A stretch of 12,619 nucleotides of DNA, taken from contig WLSJ01000045.1 in NCBI GenBank assembly GCA_009705865.1, forward strand, positions 1-12,619. The letters are read 5' to 3'. The position numbers and the translations under genes are program-made. Shown piece after piece: positions 7,610 through 12,619 of this stretch. Numbering within the stretch: the stretch's first letter is position 1; each line of letters starts with the position of its first letter. Below the pieces are notes generated by a model. It saw only the letters and a program-made list of their open reading frames with translations, did not search any database and was not told the origin of the DNA. Source of the DNA: Actinomycetota bacterium. Its GTDB lineage: Bacteria; Actinomycetota; Acidimicrobiia; Acidimicrobiales; Ilumatobacteraceae.

Positions 7610-7732
7610 ATGGATAAGGACATCGCCCCACAACCAGTACCCGAGCAGGCCTCAGCCAGCGTGGAAAGCCCCATCGTCGAGGAACTCCTCGTCGAGGAGA
7701 TTTCCATCGACGGCATGTGCGGCGTCTACTAA
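7610..7732 (+). CDS. mftA: Mycofactocin precursor peptide MftA
   Basis: Forty-residue ribosomally made precursor of the redox cofactor mycofactocin. It ends in IDGMCGVY, the hallmark C-terminus. MftC acts on V39-Y40 (oxidative decarboxylation of Tyr40, then crosslinking to Val39), and MftE later cuts off this end. The rest is an acidic leader with the EELLVEEIS stretch that MftB is known to bind in this family. ATG 7610 gives the length expected for the family; an in-frame GTG at 7580 would add 10 residues but has no better ribosome site. GGAAGG at 7591-7596 is 13 bases away, rather far. The C-terminal half is visibly more GC-rich than the neighbouring genes and carries an in-frame CGTCGAGGA repeat. 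It is the first gene of the + strand operon, 15 bases before mftB. Confidence 0.96.
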   Translation: MDKDIAPQPVPEQASASVESPIVEELLVEEISIDGMCGVY

Positions 7733-7747
7733 CCACCTCGTCGCATC

Positions 7748-8017
7748 ATGACAGTCACGCTTGAGTCCGCGTGCGAGCTGCACCCCCAAGTCGCGATCCG
7801 GCCTGAACCATTTGGTGCGCTTGCCTATCACTATGGCAACCGCCGTTTGGTCTTTCTTCGCCACCCAGACATTGTGCGTGTTGTAAAGACCATGGGTGAG
7901 CATTCATCGTTACGCGACACTTTCGTCGCAGAAGGCGTCGCTGAATCTCGGTGGCCGTCATTTATAGAAGCCCTCTCTTCTCTTACTACATCGGAGATAA
8001 TTCGTGTCCTCTCATAG
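7748..8017 (+). CDS. mftB: Mycofactocin precursor-binding chaperone MftB
   Basis: Small RiPP recognition protein (89 residues) that binds the MftA leader and delivers it to MftC. The N-terminal half, HPQVAIRPEPFGALAYHYG followed by RRLVFLRHPDIVRVV, is the characteristic MftB pattern and fits the winged-helix RRE fold. ATG 7748 follows mftA by 15 bases with no obvious ribosome binding site, so coupling to mftA translation is likely. Its last 14 bases overlap the start of mftC, which is consistent with balanced production of the MftB-MftC pair. Confidence 0.93.
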   Translation: MTVTLESACELHPQVAIRPEPFGALAYHYGNRRLVFLRHPDIVRVVKTMGEHSSLRDTFVAEGVAESRWPSFIEALSSLTTSEIIRVLS

Positions 8018-9131
8018 TCTTGGCCAACAAATGAAACAGGGTCTTGATGCACCTATCTGTCTCACCTGGGAACTGACATACGCATGCAACTTGGCATGTG
8101 TTCATTGTTTGTCCAGCAGCGGACAACGCGATGATCGTGAATTGTCTACTGAACAAGCAAAAGCAGTTCTTGATGAACTCGCAGCGCTTCAGGTTTTTTA
8201 CATCAACATCGGTGGTGGCGAACCAATGATTCGTCGCGACTTCTTTGAAATTGTTGAACATTCAATTGCTAACAACATCGGAGTTAAGTTCTCAACTAAC
8301 GGCGCGTTCATCGACAAGAAGAATGCTGAGCGACTTACAGCAATGGATTATCTCGATATTCAAATCAGCCTTGATGGCACTGACGCAGTTACCAACGATG
8401 CAGTGCGCGGTGAAGGTTCATACGACACAGCAATTCGTGCGATGGACAATTTGAAAGCTGCCGGTTTTGGACAATTCAAAATTTCAGTAGTCGTTACCCG
8501 CCACAACGTTGACCAACTCGACGCATTCAAAGCATTGGCTGATTCATACGGTGCACAACTGCGAATCACACGTCTACGCCCGGCAGGACGCGGCGCAGAT
8601 ACGTGGGACGAACTTCACCCGACAAATGCTCAGCAACGTCAGATCTACAACTGGTTGCTTGCACACGGTGAGAACGTTCTCACCGGAGATTCATTTTTCC
8701 ATCTCAACGCATTTGGTGAATCGTTGCCAGGCTTGAACTTGTGTGGCGCTGGACGAGTGGTGTGCCTTATCGACCCAATCGGCGATGTCTATGCATGCCC
8801 ATTTGTTATTCATGACACCTTTAAAGCTGGCAACGTGCTCGAAGATGGTGGCTTCACTCATGTATGGCGCGAATCAGATCTATTCACTGAACTGCGTGAA
8901 CCACAAAGCGCCGGCGCATGTGCCTCTTGTGGGGCATTTGATGCATGTCAGGGTGGTTGCATGGCGGCCAAGTTCTTTACTGGCCTTCCCCTCGATGGTC
9001 CAGACCCTGAATGCGTCACAGGGCACGGTGAAGCTCTTCTGCCTTCTGTCCCCGTTTCGCTCGTACCTCGCCCATCCATGGATCATTCAAAGCCAGCACG
9101 AACTCTGATTACGAGTAAAGTTTCTACGTGA
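8004..9131 (+). CDS. mftC: Mycofactocin radical SAM maturase MftC
   Basis: Radical SAM/SPASM enzyme that modifies the Val-Tyr end of MftA by oxidative decarboxylation followed by carbon-carbon bond formation. The 375-residue protein has the radical SAM cluster motif C28-x3-C32-x2-C35 (ACNLACVHC). The GGGEP motif for SAM binding follows (INIGGGEP) and a typical barrel (FSTNGAFI, LDIQISLDGTD). The C-terminal SPASM region holds many cysteines (LCGAGRVVCLIDPIG, YACPF, ACASCGAFDACQGGC, PDPEC) for two auxiliary iron-sulfur clusters. GTG 8004 is supported by GGAGA at 7993-7997 with a 6-base spacer. The stop overlaps the next gene's GTG by 4 bases. All key cysteines appear intact. Confidence 0.97.
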   Translation: MSSHSLGQQMKQGLDAPICLTWELTYACNLACVHCLSSSGQRDDRELSTEQAKAVLDELAALQVFYINIGGGEPMIRRDFFEIVEHSIANNIGVKFSTNGAFIDKKNAERLTAMDYLDIQISLDGTDAVTNDAVRGEGSYDTAIRAMDNLKAAGFGQFKISVVVTRHNVDQLDAFKALADSYGAQLRITRLRPAGRGADTWDELHPTNAQQRQIYNWLLAHGENVLTGDSFFHLNAFGESLPGLNLCGAGRVVCLIDPIGDVYACPFVIHDTFKAGNVLEDGGFTHVWRESDLFTELREPQSAGACASCGAFDACQGGCMAAKFFTGLPLDGPDPECVTGHGEALLPSVPVSLVPRPSMDHSKPARTLITSKVST

Positions 9132-9718
9132 ATTCTTTTGTCGCGATACTTGCGATCATCATCGCATATTTCTGCGGCACCTTGCCCATTGCAATTCTGA
9201 TTGCAAAATCAAAAAGCGTAGATATCACAACTTTTGGTTCCGGAAATCCTGGCGCTAGCAATGTTGCACGAGCGCTCGGCACCAAGTACGGCATTCTTGT
9301 TTTTGTCGGTGACGCACTGAAAGGTGCTCTTCCTGTTCTTGCACTTTTGTCGCATAAGCCCATTGCGTATGCATGTGCAGCAGCAGCGGTTCTAGGCCAT
9401 GTGTTCCCTATTACTCGCAAGTTCAAAGGCGGCAAAGGCGTCGCAACCGGAGCCGGGAGTTTGTTACCACTCCACCCAGTCCTAATTATTGGAGCCGCTC
9501 TGACTTGGTTGCTCGTAACGAAAGTTACAAAGAAAGCGTCAATCGCATCTATCGCTATTGTCCCCGTCTTGGTGCTGGCATTTGTAGTGAGCGGCACTCG
9601 TATGTGGGAAATTTTCTCACTGATTGGTATCGGCGCGTTGGTAGAGATTCGACATGCGTCAAATATCAAACGTCTTTTATCTGGAACTGAGCCTCCCGTG
9701 ACAGGCTCAACCGTCTAA
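9128..9718 (+). CDS. plsY: PlsY-like acyl-phosphate:glycerol-3-phosphate acyltransferase
   Basis: Polytopic membrane acyltransferase of 196 residues. PlsY makes lysophosphatidic acid from acyl-phosphate and glycerol-3-phosphate, the first step of bacterial phospholipid synthesis. Both signature loops are present: SGNPGASNVAR (about 38-48) and GHVFPITRKFKGGKGVAT (about 89-106). Hydrophobic helices alternate around them, starting with VAILAIIIAYFCGTLPIAILI. GTG 9128 overlaps the mftC stop (GTGA), so the gene is translated as part of the mycofactocin operon. That position, normally held by mftD, is unusual. The gene may be the cell's housekeeping PlsY that happens to be co-transcribed, or an acyltransferase recruited to the pathway; the sequence favours an intact conventional enzyme. 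Confidence 0.88.
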   Translation: MNSFVAILAIIIAYFCGTLPIAILIAKSKSVDITTFGSGNPGASNVARALGTKYGILVFVGDALKGALPVLALLSHKPIAYACAAAAVLGHVFPITRKFKGGKGVATGAGSLLPLHPVLIIGAALTWLLVTKVTKKASIASIAIVPVLVLAFVVSGTRMWEIFSLIGIGALVEIRHASNIKRLLSGTEPPVTGSTV

Positions 9719-9727
9719 CCTCCAGTC

Positions 9728-10360
9728 GTGTTTTCTTTTCTTGATACATTTTTTAATTGGCTAGAGCATTATTCGGGATCGCCATGGTTCTATGTAGCTA
9801 TTTTCTCTATAGCGCTGCTCGATTCTGTCCTTCCCATCGTTCCCAGTGAATCACTAGTCATTATTGGCGGAGTAAGCGCTGGGCTACACCAACTTCACTG
9901 GTCGTTAGTCATTATCGCGGCTGCCGCTGGCGCTTTTGCAGGTGACAACATCAGTTATCAAATCGGAAATCAATTCTCAGATTCCATACGAAAGAGATAC
10001 GAGCGGAGCGCTAAAGGACAACGGCGACTGCGTTGGGCGCACGAACAAATTCAGTTGCGTGGCGGCGAACTTCTGATTACCGCGCGGTTTATTCCAGGTG
10101 GGCGCACACTTCTCACACTCAGTTGTGGCATCACTGATCAAGACCGTCGTTGGTTCGTGAAATGGATTGCTATTGCTACCCCAATCTGGGCAATGTACGG
10201 AACGCTTCTTGGCTTTATTGGTGGCCGCTCATTTCAAGACAACCACACAAAAGCATTTCTGGTGGCTTTCTCGATTGCAATCGGTGCAACCATAACCCTG
10301 GAACTGGTTCGACATTTTCGTCATCGTTCTGGGTCACCGGCAACTCCACCAAACTCATAA
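9728..10360 (+). CDS. DedA family (VTT domain) membrane protein
   Basis: Integral membrane protein of the DedA/VTT family, 210 residues; some members act as undecaprenyl-phosphate or phospholipid flippases. Supporting features are the N-terminal helix and re-entrant region ending in LDSVLPIVPSESLVIIGG, the AGAFAGDNISYQIG segment and the conserved ARFIPGGRTLLTLSCG block, which carries the family's essential Arg and Pro. C-terminal helices (IAIATPIWAMYGTLLGFIGG and a last one near 175-195) follow. GTG 9728 starts 9 bases after the PlsY-like gene, and mftE begins 1 base after its stop, so it lies within the mft transcript. No ribosome site is obvious. Substrate unknown. Confidence 0.87.
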   Translation: MFSFLDTFFNWLEHYSGSPWFYVAIFSIALLDSVLPIVPSESLVIIGGVSAGLHQLHWSLVIIAAAAGAFAGDNISYQIGNQFSDSIRKRYERSAKGQRRLRWAHEQIQLRGGELLITARFIPGGRTLLTLSCGITDQDRRWFVKWIAIATPIWAMYGTLLGFIGGRSFQDNHTKAFLVAFSIAIGATITLELVRHFRHRSGSPATPPNS

Positions 10361-10361
10361 C

Positions 10362-11054
10362 ATGACGACTACCAGTCAGAACTTTGACACATCGCGTGTT
10401 TTGTTGTTGCCTCTCGGTTCATTTGAACAACACGGGCCACATCTGCCTTTAGACACCGACACCATAATCATCGACTCGGTCATTGCACATGCACTGCAGG
10501 ACACTCAGGTTGATTCACGTTCTTTTGTTCTTGCGCCAACCATTGCAATTTCGGCAAGTGACGAGCATGCCGGATTCCCTGGCACGCTTAGTACCGGAAC
10601 AGAGGCGCTCGTGCAGTCTGTCGTTGCTATTTGTCGATCTGCATCGTGGTCACTCGGCGTATGCATAGTAAACGGCCATGGCGGGAATGCAGATGCGCTT
10701 GCACGCATTAGTTCGGCTCTCACACACGAAGGAATTAATCATTCAATCTGGTCTTTGCCGTCATATGAGGGTTCCGACATGCACGCCGGACATACAGAAA
10801 CCTCAGTGATGCTTCATGTGGCTCCTGAAAAAGTTCGTAGGGACCGCATTGAACCTGGAACTATCGGAGTTGCACATAATCTTGTGGCGCAGATGCGCAC
10901 CAGTGGCGTGGCAGGTGTATCCACTAATGGCGTTCTCGGCGATCCAACGACAGCAACCAGCGAACATGGTGTTGCTGTCCTGAACCTGTACTCATCTCAT
11001 CTCGCATCACATCTTGCAACACTTTCCACAGAGTGGCTTAGTGATTCTCCATGA
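10362..11054 (+). CDS. mftE: Mycofactocin precursor peptidase MftE (creatininase family)
   Basis: Metal-dependent peptidase of the creatininase fold, 230 residues. It removes the modified C-terminal dipeptide from MftA, giving the core that becomes premycofactocin. The signature LLPLGSFEQHGPHLPLDTD (residues 14-33) supplies metal ligands (E22, H24, D33). NGHGGNADAL and the HAGHTETSVML stretch, whose Glu is a metal ligand in relatives, complete the active site. ATG 10362 lies 1 base after the dedA-like stop, giving a slightly short N-terminus: the usual segment before the signature is reduced to about 13 residues. Its stop overlaps the mftF start (ATGA). Confidence 0.94.
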   Translation: MTTTSQNFDTSRVLLLPLGSFEQHGPHLPLDTDTIIIDSVIAHALQDTQVDSRSFVLAPTIAISASDEHAGFPGTLSTGTEALVQSVVAICRSASWSLGVCIVNGHGGNADALARISSALTHEGINHSIWSLPSYEGSDMHAGHTETSVMLHVAPEKVRRDRIEPGTIGVAHNLVAQMRTSGVAGVSTNGVLGDPTTATSEHGVAVLNLYSSHLASHLATLSTEWLSDSP

Positions 11055-12418
11055 CCATTCGGTTTGTCCCCGACGCTCAGTGGTTTCGATCGCAAAAAGG
11101 AAACGGCGTTCTCGCTGGTTCTCCTCTCACATACTTTGGCGTCACTGATGCAGGATCAAAAATATTGGATGCGATTGAGAGCAACGCTGACTTACCTCAG
11201 AATCACTCCCAACTAACTGATCGATTGCTCGCAACGGGTGCCGTTCACCCCGCACAAAGTTTGGAAGCAAACAGTTCTGACGTCACTGTGGTGATTCCAG
11301 CATTCATCACTGATACGCAATCACATACGAATCTCGAAAATCTGATTGCGTCACTTATCGGTCTGGCCATCGTCGTGGTGGATGATGCATCCCCTCACCC
11401 TGTTCATATCTCTGGCGCTCGTGTTATCAGGCATGACACAAACAAAGGACCTGCAGCTGCTCGCAATACCGGCATTGCTTTAGTTGCGACAAAATTCGTT
11501 GCATGCGTCGATGCAGATGTATCAGTTACTGGCGAGCAACTTTTGACTTTGGCTGGGTATCTCGCAGACGAACGAGTAGCGATGGTTGCACCACGAATCA
11601 CATGCCTTAATGACAAAACCTTTATCGGAGAGTTTGAATCACTTCATTCGCCATTGGATTTGGGTTCAACACCTGCACTAGTGCGGCCAATGTCTCGAGT
11701 GTCATATCTTCCGGCCACTGTTCTGGTCTGTAACACGAACTCACTTCGCACAGTCGGCAGCTTTGATGAGTCACTACGGCTGGGAGAAGACGTAGACCTC
11801 GTATGGCGTTGCACTGAATCGGGATTGTGGTGCCGATATGTGCCCGCAATCGAATGTCCCCATCGCGCACGACGTTCCATCAGGGCACTGTTCCGTCAGC
11901 GATTTGAATACGGATCAAGTGCCGCTGCGCTAGATCAGCGTCATCCCCATAGAGCTTCGCCGTTACGCGCGCATGCACTCTTATTGGTCGCTGCCATGTC
12001 TATTTTGATGGGACTTCTATCAGTCGCAGTTGTTTTTATTGCACTAACCATTTTGTATTTCTGTTGGTCGCTTCGTTCAACCAAAATCTCAATGACTAGC
12101 CGAACTCGCCTGGCTTGGCTTGGTGTTACTTCAACCACAAAACTTCTTGCACAAGCAATCATGCGGTGCTGGTGGCCTTTATTCCTTCTTGCATCATTGG
12201 TCTCGTGGCGTCCCGGAGTAATGCTCACGTTCAGTGCACTTGTTCCATCAATTTTTGGTTTGATGAGATTCAAACCAAACCACCCAATCCGCTATCTCCT
12301 TGTTCGGATTATTAGCGACATGTCGTATGCGTCTGGTGTATGGGCTGGCGCTATCCGCGTACGTTCAGTACGGTGCCTCTTGCCAGTGATTACTGTGCGG
12401 CGTTCAATCTCGCGCTGA
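11051..12418 (+). CDS. mftF: Mycofactocin glycosyltransferase MftF
   Basis: Family 2 glycosyltransferase, 455 residues, that adds glucose units to premycofactocin. An N-terminal segment of about 75 residues (SPLTYFGVTDAGSKILDAI) typical of MftF comes first. The GT-A domain follows: VTVVIPAF, VVVDDASPHP (Asp pair binding the nucleotide), NKGPAAARNTGI and the metal-binding DAD in CVDADVSV. The acceptor-side motif is LGEDVDLVWRC, then the QRFEYGSSAAALDQRHP block. The last about 150 residues are hydrophobic helices (near 310-345 and 375-400), so the enzyme is probably membrane-attached. ATG 11051 overlaps mftE by 4 bases. The stop lies inside the end of the opposite-strand DUF4395 gene, overlapping it by 29 bases. 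This closes the mft operon. Confidence 0.93.
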   Translation: MTIRFVPDAQWFRSQKGNGVLAGSPLTYFGVTDAGSKILDAIESNADLPQNHSQLTDRLLATGAVHPAQSLEANSSDVTVVIPAFITDTQSHTNLENLIASLIGLAIVVVDDASPHPVHISGARVIRHDTNKGPAAARNTGIALVATKFVACVDADVSVTGEQLLTLAGYLADERVAMVAPRITCLNDKTFIGEFESLHSPLDLGSTPALVRPMSRVSYLPATVLVCNTNSLRTVGSFDESLRLGEDVDLVWRCTESGLWCRYVPAIECPHRARRSIRALFRQRFEYGSSAAALDQRHPHRASPLRAHALLLVAAMSILMGLLSVAVVFIALTILYFCWSLRSTKISMTSRTRLAWLGVTSTTKLLAQAIMRCWWPLFLLASLVSWRPGVMLTFSALVPSIFGLMRFKPNHPIRYLLVRIISDMSYASGVWAGAIRVRSVRCLLPVITVRRSISR

Positions 12419-12619
12419 TGTTGTTGCAGTCTTCACAGATTGATTCAGGAATCACACCCCAACGCATGAGGCGGGAAAAAATGGCACAGCCGAGACAGAA
12501 ACCAACGAACGCTTCAAGCGAAGCGGCACAAGCAAGCATCCCGATGACAACACGTGATGCAGTGTGCATGTCAAATAGCCACAGTGCCGAACCAGTTACG
12601 GAAAACACCGCACCGATTC
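12390..12619 (-). CDS. DUF4395 family membrane protein, C-terminal fragment (5' end outside window)
   Basis: A minus-strand frame open to the window edge and ending at TAA 12392-12390. About 76 residues are visible. Two hydrophobic stretches (VFSVTGSALWLFD and VVIGMLACAASLEAFVGFC) lead into EAFVGFCLGCAIFSRL, the conserved C-terminal motif of DUF4395 with its CLGC cysteine pair. A short tail with another CxxC (ICEDCNNISARL) follows. GTG 12608 is an internal codon, since the frame continues into IGAVFS, which also fits the family. DUF4395 function is not established; some members neighbour thioredoxin or rhodanese-type genes. It is convergent with mftF, with a 29-base overlap of coding ends. 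Confidence 0.78.
   Translation of the reverse strand, partial: IGAVFSVTGSALWLFDMHTASRVVIGMLACAASLEAFVGFCLGCAIFSRLMRWGVIPESICEDCNNISARLNAAQ

Noticed and set aside
7511..7903. Minus-strand open frames opposite mftA and mftB
   Set aside because: Shadow frames of recognised genes, with no family resemblance and no ribosome site.
9124..9669. Minus-strand frame of 181 codons opposite the PlsY-like gene
   Set aside because: The + strand frame carries both PlsY signatures; the opposite frame is its shadow.
1..12619. tRNA or rRNA genes, CRISPR arrays, insertion sequences
   Set aside because: No cloverleaf, no regularly spaced repeats, no transposase and no terminal repeats were seen on either strand.

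Overview
The window comes from a compact, moderate-GC genome. Genes are packed with overlaps of a few bases, and no gap approaches 300 bases. A mycofactocin cluster next to zinc alcohol dehydrogenases of the NDMA-dependent type points to Actinomycetota. The balanced base composition and the gene types would suit an aquatic Acidimicrobiia lineage (for example Ilumatobacteraceae-like), but that placement is inference; no marker gene here settles it.

Layout, left to right. (1) The 3' part of a valyl-tRNA synthetase gene (valS) and a LytR-CpsA-Psr cell-wall ligase gene lie on the + strand. (2) A convergent minus-strand operon, read from right to left, carries two paralogous mycofactocin-associated zinc alcohol dehydrogenases, then a MoxR/chelatase-like AAA+ ATPase, then a VWA (MIDAS) protein. 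(3) A divergent 107-base control region contains a perfect inverted repeat. (4) The + strand mycofactocin operon runs mftA - mftB - mftC - plsY-like - dedA-like - mftE - mftF, almost all overlapping or abutting. (5) At the right edge, the 3' end of a minus-strand DUF4395 gene overlaps the end of mftF.

How the genes fit together: MftA is a 40-residue precursor ending in the Val-Tyr core. MftB presents it to the radical SAM enzyme MftC, MftE cuts the modified core free, and MftF glycosylates the redox cofactor. The two divergent alcohol dehydrogenases are the kind of enzyme whose tightly bound nicotinamide is thought to be recycled through mycofactocin. The usual mftD gene is missing from its place between mftC and mftE, where a PlsY-like acyltransferase and a DedA-like membrane protein sit instead.

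The most striking signal lies between the ATPase and VWA genes. The VWA frame has no normal start codon before GTG 4166, yet it is open far upstream, overlapping the ATPase end. Exactly where the two frames can be joined there is a correctly phased G GGA AAA heptamer, with a Shine-Dalgarno-like AAGGGGA 9-10 bases upstream and a GC hairpin 6 bases downstream. This is the full architecture of a programmed -1 ribosomal frameshift. It would give both a free 308-residue ATPase and a 614-residue ATPase-VWA fusion from one message, in the manner reported for frameshifted chelatase (chlD-type) genes, here coupled to mycofactocin-dependent dehydrogenases.
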